DNA of 64,000 nt from Clostridia bacterium. Its GTDB lineage: Bacteria; Bacillota; Clostridia; Christensenellales; Aristaeellaceae. The notes under the pieces were generated by a model. It saw only the letters and a program-made list of their open reading frames with translations, did not search any database and had not been told where the DNA came from. Positions 35,325 through 43,812 of the stretch are shown here, one piece after another. Where the stretch lies: NCBI GenBank assembly GCA_017524725.1, contig JAFXUZ010000001.1:37786-101785 (forward strand). The letters run 5' to 3'. The position numbers were made by a program, and so were the translations under genes. Numbering within the stretch: the stretch's first letter is position 1; every line of letters begins with the position of its first letter.

Positions 35325-35389
35325 ATGTCGGATTTATGGGATTTTATGTCGGATTTCGTACAGAATTTTTTGATTGGATATGGCATAAT
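35325..35389 (+). promoter_or_regulatory. Regulon operator/promoter C (secreted protein and enzyme operon)
   Basis: ATGTCGG at 35325-35331 and 35346-35352 (21-bp period), then CATAAT at 35384-35389 after 31 bases. The first repeat starts four bases after the response regulator stop. The predicted leader to the ATG at 35448 is about 50 bases. Confidence 0.8.
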
Positions 35390-35447
35390 GGCATCAGTAA
35401 AGGGAACGCGTCCCGCTTTCCCCGAAAATGATGAGGAGGATTATGTC

Positions 35448-36512
35448 ATGTTGAAGAAAATCGCCGCTCTGATGCTCAGTCTCGCGCTGTGCCTGTCTCT
35501 GGTATCCTTCGCTGTGGCCGAGGATGCGCCCAACCTGGCTAACACTTATTATTCCTACGGCTATGACGTTGGCGGCATGTTCATGAATTACTACTTCCAT
35601 TTCTACGATGAAATCCCCGGCCTGGGCAAAGTGTTCCACGCCGGTATGTGCATGGATCAGATCTGCTTCGACGGCACCTACGAAGTGATCGACGAGGAGC
35701 GCGCTTATAAAGTGGCCATGGATCGGCCTGCCAGCGAAGCGGGCACCCTGACCGAAGGCACCGCCCCCTTCACCATCGTCTTCTATGATTTCGCCGGGAA
35801 TGAATTGGACCGCTGCGCCATCGACGCGGAGCACATTTACAACGATATGGAAGCCATCACTGGCGTTGGCGGCGGCAACTGCACCCTGAACCTGGATACC
35901 GATCCCGAAAACAGCAAGTTCGCCTCCCAGTACGCCGGCGAACCCGCCGTAGCCTTCCTGTCCCTGATCAACCCCGACGACGACACCGCCACCCTGGATC
36001 TGAAGGTCAACGGCAAGTACGACGACCTGGTGGTGCTGTATGTGGAAGGCACCTACGCCATGAACGAGGACCAGACCGTCATCACCCTGACCCCCGATTC
36101 CGAGGACGACGCCGGTGCGACCGTGACCAGGAACGAGGACGGCACCTACACCTACGTTTCCACCGACGGGGACGAGGCGACCCTGGTGGAAGTGAAGCCC
36201 ATCGAAGTGGCCTATGCCCTCAAGGGCCAGATCCCCGTGCCCGGCATGGACGGCGTGAATGCGGACTTTATCTGCAACCTGTACAGTGACAACACAGTGC
36301 GGCTGTACGCTGACTTCATGGGCAACCAGATGGACGTGGACAAGGGCACCTATGAGATCGACATGGCCACCTATTCCTTCGTCCTGCACTTTGAAAATGC
36401 CGGCGATATGACCACCGAAGGCTATGCTGCCGACATGGTGCTCAACTACAAGGTCGCCGAAGTGGCTCCCTTCGGTGCCATCGAGCAGACCCTGAAATTC
36501 GTGACCGAATGA
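35448..36512 (+). CDS. Secreted acidic protein of unknown function in the PUL
   Basis: A 354-residue exported protein. MLKK opens a classical signal peptide that ends near AVA-ED. The mature chain is acidic and appears to hold three beta-rich segments, each with a G-T-Y-x-x pattern (GTYEVIDEE, GTYAMNEDQ, GTYEIDMAT). No cysteine anchor, sortase motif or catalytic signature is seen. GAGGAGG at 35433-35439 sets the start at 35448. It is the first gene behind operator C, directly after the regulator genes, and a terminator follows it, so it may be made in excess over the enzymes. It is the only clearly signal-peptide-bearing product of the locus besides the binding protein. A role in capturing glycan at the cell surface is speculation. 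Confidence 0.72.
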   Translation: MLKKIAALMLSLALCLSLVSFAVAEDAPNLANTYYSYGYDVGGMFMNYYFHFYDEIPGLGKVFHAGMCMDQICFDGTYEVIDEERAYKVAMDRPASEAGTLTEGTAPFTIVFYDFAGNELDRCAIDAEHIYNDMEAITGVGGGNCTLNLDTDPENSKFASQYAGEPAVAFLSLINPDDDTATLDLKVNGKYDDLVVLYVEGTYAMNEDQTVITLTPDSEDDAGATVTRNEDGTYTYVSTDGDEATLVEVKPIEVAYALKGQIPVPGMDGVNADFICNLYSDNTVRLYADFMGNQMDVDKGTYEIDMATYSFVLHFENAGDMTTEGYAADMVLNYKVAEVAPFGAIEQTLKFVTE

Positions 36513-36530
36513 AGCAATGAACTGAAAATC

Positions 36531-36567
36531 AAAGAAGCCGTCGTCTGTAAGGGACGGCGGCTTCTTT
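36531..36567 (+). terminator. Intra-operon terminator/attenuator before the enzyme genes
   Basis: AAAGAAGCCGTCGTC at 36531-36545 pairs with 36553-36567 (one G-U pair) and the 3' arm ends in CTTCTTT. It lies between the secreted protein and the GH43 gene. No separate promoter is visible after it, so enzyme expression probably depends on read-through. Confidence 0.75.
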
Positions 36568-36585
36568 CAAAAGGAGCGATGGAAT

Positions 36586-37650
36586 ATGCTTCACGCCTTT
36601 TATCCCGGCCGGGAATGGCCGGACACCTCCGGAAAACCGATCCAGGCCCACGGTGGAAGCATCATCGCGGTGGACGGCGTTTTCTACTGGTATGGTGAAA
36701 ATAAAGAGAAAACGGATGGTAAAAACGGCATTTGGCACTGGGGCGTGCGCTGCTACCGCTCCCGGGATCTATATAACTGGGAAGACTGCGGGCTGATCAT
36801 CCCGCCCGACGAGGAGGACGAGGATTCGCCCCTGCATCCTTCCAGCATGATGGACAGGCCCCATATCCTTTATAACCGGCGGACAAAAAAGTATGTATGC
36901 TGGCTGAAGATCATGGAACGGAACGGCGAGCAGACCGAGACCGTGCTCACCGCCAAAGACATCCTGGGCCCTTATGTTATGGTCCGTCAGGGACTTCGGC
37001 CTCTTGGCATGAGCGCCGGTGACTTCGACCTGGCCTCCGCCCCGGACGGAAAGGGCTATTATTTCTTCGAACGGGTGCATTCGGAAACCATCATTGCTGA
37101 CCTGACGGAATCCTATACCAACGTGACCGGATATTATTCCACCCATTTCCCCCATACACAGCCGCCCTTTGTGCGGGAAGCGACGGCGCATTTCATCCGC
37201 CGCGGCAAGCATTATCTGGTCACTTCGGGGACCACGGGTTATCTGCCCAATCCCTCACAAATCGCGGTTGCCGACAGCTGGCATGGGCCGTATCGGGTGC
37301 TGGGCGATCCTCATCCGGGCGACGGGAGCCAAACCTCCTTCCATTCCCAGATCACATCGGTGTTCAAAGTACCGGGCAAAAAAGATCTTTTCATTGCATT
37401 GGCGGACCGCTGGGCGCCGGACTATATGCATCTGCGTTATCAGGATTACGGCGAATGGTTCCGTCTGCGGTTTACGGAAGAAAGAACCCGGGAAGAAGAA
37501 GCCCGTATGGCGGAATTGCAAAAGCTGCTGCCTCCCGACAGCGCGATGGACACCTCAAAAGCGCGCTATGTGTGGCTGCCCTTCCGCTTTGATGGGGATA
37601 AGGGCATCCTGGACTGGCGGGAACAATGGAGCCTGGATGAGTTTGAGTAA
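36586..37650 (+). CDS. GH43 enzyme, subfamily resembling exo-beta-1,3-galactanases
   Basis: A 354-residue GH43 propeller. The start QAHGGSIIAVDGVFYWYGE matches the AHGG-YYWYG signature of GH43 subfamily 24, in which the usual N-terminal base Asp is absent. Further landmarks are SRDLYNWEDCG, MDRPHILYN and the acidic REATAHFIR. Known subfamily 24 enzymes remove galactose from beta-1,3-galactan, the backbone of arabinogalactan proteins. No signal peptide or binding module is present. AAGGAG lies 9 bases before the ATG. It opens the eight-gene enzyme operon. The substrate assignment is inferred from the motif only. Confidence 0.78.
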   Translation: MLHAFYPGREWPDTSGKPIQAHGGSIIAVDGVFYWYGENKEKTDGKNGIWHWGVRCYRSRDLYNWEDCGLIIPPDEEDEDSPLHPSSMMDRPHILYNRRTKKYVCWLKIMERNGEQTETVLTAKDILGPYVMVRQGLRPLGMSAGDFDLASAPDGKGYYFFERVHSETIIADLTESYTNVTGYYSTHFPHTQPPFVREATAHFIRRGKHYLVTSGTTGYLPNPSQIAVADSWHGPYRVLGDPHPGDGSQTSFHSQITSVFKVPGKKDLFIALADRWAPDYMHLRYQDYGEWFRLRFTEERTREEEARMAELQKLLPPDSAMDTSKARYVWLPFRFDGDKGILDWREQWSLDEFE

Positions 37651-37652
37651 GG

Positions 37653-39200
37653 ATGGTGAACGCATTGAAGCAATATGAAATGTTCGAACTGGTCTTCCCC
37701 GGAGAAGTCCTGCGGGACAGATGGGCGCAGGTCGACCTGACGGCGGAATTTTCCTGCGGAGGTACCGCCAAAACCGTCAAGGGCTTTTATGACGGAGAGG
37801 GGCGGTATATCGTCCGTTTTCTCCCGGATATTGCCGGGGAATGGCATTGGAAGGTCTTTGGCGCGGTGAGCGGCGAGGGAACGGAAAGCTGCGAAAGGGC
37901 AGACGGCGCTCACGGGCCGGTAAAAGCCGTCAATACCCATTTTGAATATGAAGACGGCACACGGTTCATCCCCTTCGGCACCACGGTGTACGCCCTGGCC
38001 CACCAGGAAGACGCGCTGGTGGAGCAGACCCTGGAAAGCCTGAAAACAGCCCCTTTCAACAAGGTGCGCATGTGCGTGTTCCCCAAGCATTATGATTACA
38101 ACCGCAACGAGCCGCCCTGCTATGCCTTTGAGAAAAAAGCCGGCGGCGGCTGGGACGTGAACAGGCCCTGCATCGCCTTCTGGCATCGGTTTGAAAAGAT
38201 ACTGAAACGAATCGCGGAAATGGATATTCAGATCGATCTGATCCTGTTCCACCCCTATGACCGCTGGGGCTTCTCCGAGCTAAAGCAAAAAGATAACCTG
38301 GTTTATCTGGATTACCTGCTGCGCCGCCTGGCCGCCTGGCCGAATATCTGGTGGAGCCTGGCCAATGAATACGATCTGAATATGGCAAAATCTCTGGCTG
38401 ATTGGGAGGAGATCGAGGAATACGTGGCCGGGAACGATCCCTTCCATCATCTCTTGTCCAACCACAACTGCATGTGCTTCTGGGACAACACCCGGAAAAA
38501 CATCACTCACGCCAGCCTGCAGACCAAAGGCCTGTCCGAGATCCCGCGCTGGATCCGTGAATACAAAAAGCCCGTGATCATCGACGAATGCTGCTATGAA
38601 GGCAATCTGCCCCACTTCTGGGGCAGCATCAGCGGACAGGAAATGGTGCGCCGCTTCTGGCGCTGCTATGCCAGCGGCGCATATTGCACCCACGGGGAAA
38701 CCTTCCTGTCCGATGACGATATCCTCTGGTGGGCCCGGGGCGGAAAACTCAAAGGCGATAGCCCAGAACGCATCGCTTTCCTCAGGCGGATCATGGAAAG
38801 CCTGCCGGGGCCGCTGACGCCTAAGGAGGGCGGATTCCTGGACCTTGCCCGGTCGGACGATCCCGTAGATATGGAGTTGATCTCCCCGGGGATGCGCGGC
38901 TTTTTCCAGGCCTTTTCCGCCAGCATCCATCGCATGACCGAGCAGGACCGCACGGCTCATCTGGGCGGGGAGCACGCATGGGAAGCTCATTGCGGCGAGG
39001 AAGCGTATTTGACCTATTTTGATCTGCAATGCTACGGCGAGCAGACCGTTCAGCTGCCTGAGGATAAGACTTACATAGCCGAGCTGATCGACGTGTGGAA
39101 CATGACCCGCGAAGTAATTGCCGAACATATCAGCGGCGAAACCAAACTGTCCTTGCCCGGGCGGGATAACCTGGCACTGCTCATTACCCGTATGGGATGA
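37653..39200 (+). CDS. DUF5060/DUF4038-type glycoside hydrolase
   Basis: A 515-residue protein with an N-terminal beta-sandwich (DUF5060, about 1-95, with AGEWHWKV) and a TIM-barrel domain (about 100-420) ending in a small beta domain. The likely acid/base is E239 in SLANEYD and the nucleophile E312 in IIDECCYEGN, as expected for clan GH-A-like enzymes related to GH140. GH140 members act on apiose linkages in rhamnogalacturonan II, but this branch is uncharacterised. It starts 2 bases after the GH43 stop; TTG at 37665 is an alternative start. No signal peptide. Confidence 0.78.
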   Translation: MVNALKQYEMFELVFPGEVLRDRWAQVDLTAEFSCGGTAKTVKGFYDGEGRYIVRFLPDIAGEWHWKVFGAVSGEGTESCERADGAHGPVKAVNTHFEYEDGTRFIPFGTTVYALAHQEDALVEQTLESLKTAPFNKVRMCVFPKHYDYNRNEPPCYAFEKKAGGGWDVNRPCIAFWHRFEKILKRIAEMDIQIDLILFHPYDRWGFSELKQKDNLVYLDYLLRRLAAWPNIWWSLANEYDLNMAKSLADWEEIEEYVAGNDPFHHLLSNHNCMCFWDNTRKNITHASLQTKGLSEIPRWIREYKKPVIIDECCYEGNLPHFWGSISGQEMVRRFWRCYASGAYCTHGETFLSDDDILWWARGGKLKGDSPERIAFLRRIMESLPGPLTPKEGGFLDLARSDDPVDMELISPGMRGFFQAFSASIHRMTEQDRTAHLGGEHAWEAHCGEEAYLTYFDLQCYGEQTVQLPEDKTYIAELIDVWNMTREVIAEHISGETKLSLPGRDNLALLITRMG

Positions 39201-39217
39201 TCAAAGGAGAATCGACC

Positions 39218-41617
39218 ATGAAAGAATACATGAACGCGGCCCTGCCTCCCCGCAAAAGGGCGGAACTGCTGCTGAAAGAAATGGATCTGGACGAGAAAAT
39301 GGCCCAGCTGGTAGGTGTGTTTGCCATCAAGGGCGCGGAGGACCGCATGGCCGCCTTCTTCAGGCACGGCATCGGCCAGATCAGCTCCCTGGAGTTTCGT
39401 TCCTGCGGCAGCCTTCAGGAAGCCGCTGCCTGGCAGCGGCAGCTGCAAACCATCGTGATGGAAAACAGCCGCCTGCATATTCCCGCCGTGTTCCACATGG
39501 AAGGACTTTGCGGGCCGCTGATGCAGGACACCACCACCTTCCCCTCCGGCGTAGCCCGGGGATCCTCCTTTGACCCTGAACTGGAAAAGAAGATCGGCGA
39601 AACCGTGTCCCGCCAGGAAGCGGCGGTGGGCATTACCCAGGTTTTGGCGCCCGTATTGGATATTTCCCGGGATTCCCGCATGGGCCGCCAGTGCGAGCCC
39701 TACGGAGAGGATCCCACCCTGGCCGCGGCCATGGGTGCTTCCTATACCCACGGCATCCAGGAGACCGAAACCGCAGGCCGTACCCCGGACGCCTCCGCCA
39801 AGCATTTCTTCGGCTTCCACAATTCCGCCGGGGCCATTCACGGAGCGCACGTGGATGCCGGGGACCGGCTGCTGCTTGAGATCTACGGAAAGCCCTTCCA
39901 GGCGGCAATCACCGAAGCGGGGCTGAAAGGCGTGATGCCCTGCTACGGTTCCGTGAACGGACTGCCCATCCACGCCTCCAAACATTACCTGAACGGCATC
40001 CTGCGGGGTGAAATGGGCTTTGAAGGCGTCACCGTGTCCGACTATGGCGGGGCCAGCAACGCCCATGAATATCAGGGCATCGGCGAAACCATGGGCGACG
40101 CGGGCCTGCGCTGCCTGGCCGCCGGACTGGACGTGGAATTGCCCATGCCCAAGGCTTACGCAGATGAATTGAAGCAGAAATTTGCCAACGGCGAAGCGGA
40201 CATGGCGCTGCTGGACGGCGTGGTGACCCGGGTGCTGGAAGCCAAGTTCCGCATGGGCCTGTTTGAGCATCCCTTTGCCCTGGAGGGTGAAGAACTGGAC
40301 AAAACCGTGCATCATGAGGAAGATGAGCGCATCGCCGCCCAGAGTGCCCGGGAAGCGCTGGTGCTGCTGAAAAATGACGGCGTGCTGCCCCTGACCGGCA
40401 AAGAAAAGACCATCGCCGTCATCGGACCCGCCGCAGCCAATGCCCGGTACTATTTCGGCGGCTACACCCACCTGTCCATGGTGGAGGCCAAGCACGCCGC
40501 CCGCAATTCCATGGCCGGCGTCAACGGCAACGGCGTCAAAAACGAGGTGCGCATCGTGCCAGGCACCAATGTGGAGGACGACGAAAACGAAGAATTTGCA
40601 AGTGTACTTGCGAAACTTAAACCGGGCTGCAAAACCCTGAAGCAGGCTTTGAAGGAGGCCTTGCCGGATGCCCGCATCCTGTATGCGCCCGGATATCACA
40701 AAGCGGGTGCGGATGAAAGCCTGTTCCCCGAAGCGCTGGAAATCGCCGGGCAGGCCGACGTGGTCCTGCTGACCCTGGGCGGCAAGAACGGCTCCGGCTC
40801 TATCGCCACCATGGGCGAGGGCGTGGACGGCACCGGCATCAATCTGCCCGCCTGCCAGGACGCCTTCATCCGGGAAGCGAAAAAGCTGGGCAAGCCGCTG
40901 ATTGGTATCCATTTTGACGGACGGCCTATCTCCAGCGACACGGCGGACGAATGCCTTAACGCCATTCTGGAGTGCTGGAATCCCGCCGTTTATACCGCCG
41001 AAGTCGTCACCGACACGCTGCTTGGCAAATTGAATCCCTCCGGCAAGATGCCCCTGTCCACTGCCCGGTGCGCGGGGCAGATCCCCGTTTATTATAACCA
41101 TCCCAACGGCTCCATGTGGACCCAAGCCCCCAGCATCGGCTTTACGGATTACGTGGATTGCCCCCACCGTCCCCGCTACTGCTTCGGCCACGGGCTGAGC
41201 TATACATCCTTTGAATACAGTGATTTAAAACCGGATAAAAAGGAAACCAGGCCCTTTGAAAAAGTGACTATTTCTTTGAAGATCAGGAACACCGGGAAAT
41301 GCGCTGGGACGGAAATCGTACAGCTATACGTAAAGGACGTCCACGCATCCATGACCCGTCCCACAAAGGAGCTGCAGGGATTTGCAAGGGTCACGCTCCG
41401 GCCCGGGGAGGAAAAGACGGTGGTCTTTTCCCTCAATCCCAGCCAGACGGCATTCCTGGACGAAAACATGCGCTGGAAGATAGAAAAGGGCGAGTTTGAA
41501 ATACAGGTCGGTTCCTCCTCCGAGGATATCCGTTTAAAGGATTCTTTCACTGTTACGGAGAATACATATATAATAGGCAGAAGCCGCGCGTTCTATTCCC
41601 TGGGATCGATCATATAA
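39218..41617 (+). CDS. GH3 beta-glycosidase
   Basis: A 799-residue cytoplasmic GH3 enzyme. The nucleophile is D275 in TVSDYGG. GRQCEPYGEDP and SAKHFFGF mark the active site, and the C-terminal fibronectin III-like domain covers about 670-770. AAAGGAG places the start at 39218 rather than the in-frame ATG at 39197, which overlaps the previous stop. It is in the enzyme operon. Beta-xylosidase, beta-glucosidase and related activities occur in this branch, so substrate is open. Confidence 0.9.
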   Translation: MKEYMNAALPPRKRAELLLKEMDLDEKMAQLVGVFAIKGAEDRMAAFFRHGIGQISSLEFRSCGSLQEAAAWQRQLQTIVMENSRLHIPAVFHMEGLCGPLMQDTTTFPSGVARGSSFDPELEKKIGETVSRQEAAVGITQVLAPVLDISRDSRMGRQCEPYGEDPTLAAAMGASYTHGIQETETAGRTPDASAKHFFGFHNSAGAIHGAHVDAGDRLLLEIYGKPFQAAITEAGLKGVMPCYGSVNGLPIHASKHYLNGILRGEMGFEGVTVSDYGGASNAHEYQGIGETMGDAGLRCLAAGLDVELPMPKAYADELKQKFANGEADMALLDGVVTRVLEAKFRMGLFEHPFALEGEELDKTVHHEEDERIAAQSAREALVLLKNDGVLPLTGKEKTIAVIGPAAANARYYFGGYTHLSMVEAKHAARNSMAGVNGNGVKNEVRIVPGTNVEDDENEEFASVLAKLKPGCKTLKQALKEALPDARILYAPGYHKAGADESLFPEALEIAGQADVVLLTLGGKNGSGSIATMGEGVDGTGINLPACQDAFIREAKKLGKPLIGIHFDGRPISSDTADECLNAILECWNPAVYTAEVVTDTLLGKLNPSGKMPLSTARCAGQIPVYYNHPNGSMWTQAPSIGFTDYVDCPHRPRYCFGHGLSYTSFEYSDLKPDKKETRPFEKVTISLKIRNTGKCAGTEIVQLYVKDVHASMTRPTKELQGFARVTLRPGEEKTVVFSLNPSQTAFLDENMRWKIEKGEFEIQVGSSSEDIRLKDSFTVTENTYIIGRSRAFYSLGSII

Positions 41618-41632
41618 GGAGGGATTTTAGCC

Positions 41633-43798
41633 ATGGAGATCACAGCCGGCCGCTGGATCACTGTTTCGCGTGACACGGGGGATGTATGTCCCGTATTCAG
41701 AAAATGCTTTAAAGCCGGTAAACAGATCGAAAAAGCGGAGCTTCAGGTCACAGTCCTGGGCGTATATGAAGCCTGCATCAACGGCAGCCGCATCGGAGAT
41801 GACGTTCTGGCCCCCGGCTGGACCAGCTATGATCACCGCCTGCAGGTACAGTCCTATGACGTGACCGCATTGCTGAAGGAAGAAAACGACCTTCGTGTCA
41901 CCGTAGGCCGGGGCTGGTTCCGCTCCCCCATGCCCGGCTGGCTTCAAAGCGACGATAAAAAGCGCAGGCTTAAACAGCCCTGCGGCCTGATCGCGTACCT
42001 GCGTCTTCGTTATCACGACGGCACGGATGAGACCATCAGAACCGACGAAAGCTGGCAATGGGCCGAAAGCCCCGTCCTGTTCAGCGAGATCTACGACGGC
42101 GAACGGTACGACGCACGGATCACGCCGGAAAACTGGCAGCCCGCAAAATTTCTGGACTGGCCGAAGGACATCCTGATCCCACAGGAGGGTGAAGCCATCC
42201 GGGAAACCGAACGGGTCGCGGCAGCGGAGATCATCCATACTCCCGCCGGGGAAACGGTGGTCGATTTCGGCCAGGAGGTCACCGGCTATGTGGAATTCAC
42301 CTTGGACGCAAAAGAAGGCGATACGATCTCCTTCGACCATGCGGAGGTGCTGGACAGGGACGGCAATTTCTACAACGAAAACTACCGCAGCGCGAAGGCT
42401 CTCGCAGAGTATATCTGCAGAAACGGGAAGCAGACCTGGCATCCCCGGCTCACCTTTTTCGGCTTCCGGTATATCAGGCTGCTGAAATGGCCCGGGCAAC
42501 CCGGCATCAAAGATTTTACCGCGATCGCGGTCCATTCCGATATGAAGCGCACCGGGTGGCTGAAATCCGGAAGCGCCGAATTGAACCGGCTGTTTTCCAA
42601 TATCGTATGGGGCCAGCGGGGCAATTTCCTGGACGTCCCCACGGACTGCCCCCAGCGGGACGAAAGGCTCGGCTGGACAGGCGACGCCCAGGTGTTCATC
42701 AGGACCGCCTGCTATCTGTACGACGCCGAGCGTTTTTTCCGGAAATGGCTGCATGACCTGGCCGCCGATCAGCGGGAAAGCGGCGAGGTGGGCCAGGTGA
42801 TCCCTGACCTGATGCCCGAAGGGGATTCCAGCAGCGCCTGGGGCGACGCGGCGACCATATGCCCCTGGCAGGTATACCAGACTTACGGGGATAAAGCCGT
42901 ACTGGAAGACCAGTTTGACAGCATGCGGAAATGGGTGGATTTCATCACGTCCGTGACCAGGACCCCGGACCTGTGGACCGGTCATTTCCATTTCGGCGAC
43001 TGGCTGGGCCTGGACGCGCCGGAAGGCAGCTACAAGGGCTCCACCCGTGAAGACTTCATCGCCAGCGCTTTTTACGCCCATTCCGCTCACCTGGTGGTCA
43101 AGGCGGGAAAGCTTCTGGGCAGGGATGTTTCCGCTTATGAAAAACTGCACAGCGCTATCGTTACCGCTTTCCGAAAGGCGTTTCCCGACTATCGCACCCA
43201 GACGGAGCATGTTCTGGCCGTTCATTTCGGCCTGGCGGAGGATAAGCAAAAAACCGCCGACGCGCTGGCCGAAATGGTGATAAAGGACGGCGTACGGCTT
43301 CGCACCGGCTTTGTCGGCACGCCCTATATCCTGCATGTATTGAGCGAATATTCTCATGCGGACCTGGCCTGGTCGCTCGTCCTTCGGCGCGAATATCCCG
43401 GCTGGCTGTATCCCGTCACCAAAGGCGCCACAACCATCTGGGAACACTGGGACGGCATTCATGAGGACGGAAGCTTCTGGAGCAGGGATATGAATTCCTT
43501 CAACCACTATTCCTACGGCGCGGTAGCCGACTGGGTGTTCGAGCAGGCAGCCGGAATCCGTCACGACGAAGAGCATCCCGGATTTTCTGTTTTGATCTAT
43601 GACCCCCATCCGGACACGCGGCTCGGCTGGCTTCAGGCAAGGCTTGACACCCGTCACGGCACGGTCAGCGCCCTGTGGATGTACCAGGACAACGGCATCC
43701 GGTACGAACTGGATACTCCGGTGCGCACCCTGGTCCTGCTGGGCGGCGAAGAACAATGGGTGGCACCCGGCAGGCATATATTCTGGACAGCCAGATAA
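41633..43798 (+). CDS. Alpha-L-rhamnosidase (GH78)
   Basis: A 721-residue GH78 enzyme shorter than typical bacterial members (about 900-1000) because one N-terminal binding domain appears absent. The catalytic (alpha/alpha)6 barrel carries DVPTDCPQRDERLGWTGDA near 335-353 with the general acid, and TTIWEHWDGIHEDGSF near 600. It removes terminal rhamnose from oligosaccharides. No signal peptide. AAGGAGG lies upstream of the ATG, 15 bases after the GH3 stop. This is the second GH78 in the locus; the first, at 16401-18686, is quite different in sequence. Confidence 0.92.
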   Translation: MEITAGRWITVSRDTGDVCPVFRKCFKAGKQIEKAELQVTVLGVYEACINGSRIGDDVLAPGWTSYDHRLQVQSYDVTALLKEENDLRVTVGRGWFRSPMPGWLQSDDKKRRLKQPCGLIAYLRLRYHDGTDETIRTDESWQWAESPVLFSEIYDGERYDARITPENWQPAKFLDWPKDILIPQEGEAIRETERVAAAEIIHTPAGETVVDFGQEVTGYVEFTLDAKEGDTISFDHAEVLDRDGNFYNENYRSAKALAEYICRNGKQTWHPRLTFFGFRYIRLLKWPGQPGIKDFTAIAVHSDMKRTGWLKSGSAELNRLFSNIVWGQRGNFLDVPTDCPQRDERLGWTGDAQVFIRTACYLYDAERFFRKWLHDLAADQRESGEVGQVIPDLMPEGDSSSAWGDAATICPWQVYQTYGDKAVLEDQFDSMRKWVDFITSVTRTPDLWTGHFHFGDWLGLDAPEGSYKGSTREDFIASAFYAHSAHLVVKAGKLLGRDVSAYEKLHSAIVTAFRKAFPDYRTQTEHVLAVHFGLAEDKQKTADALAEMVIKDGVRLRTGFVGTPYILHVLSEYSHADLAWSLVLRREYPGWLYPVTKGATTIWEHWDGIHEDGSFWSRDMNSFNHYSYGAVADWVFEQAAGIRHDEEHPGFSVLIYDPHPDTRLGWLQARLDTRHGTVSALWMYQDNGIRYELDTPVRTLVLLGGEEQWVAPGRHIFWTAR

Positions 43799-43812
43799 AG
43801 GAGGAAGAAGCG

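Noticed and set aside
39071..43777. Long minus-strand open frames (706 and 716 codons)
   Set aside because: Antisense shadows of the GH3 and GH78 genes with low-complexity His/Gly/Gln translations.
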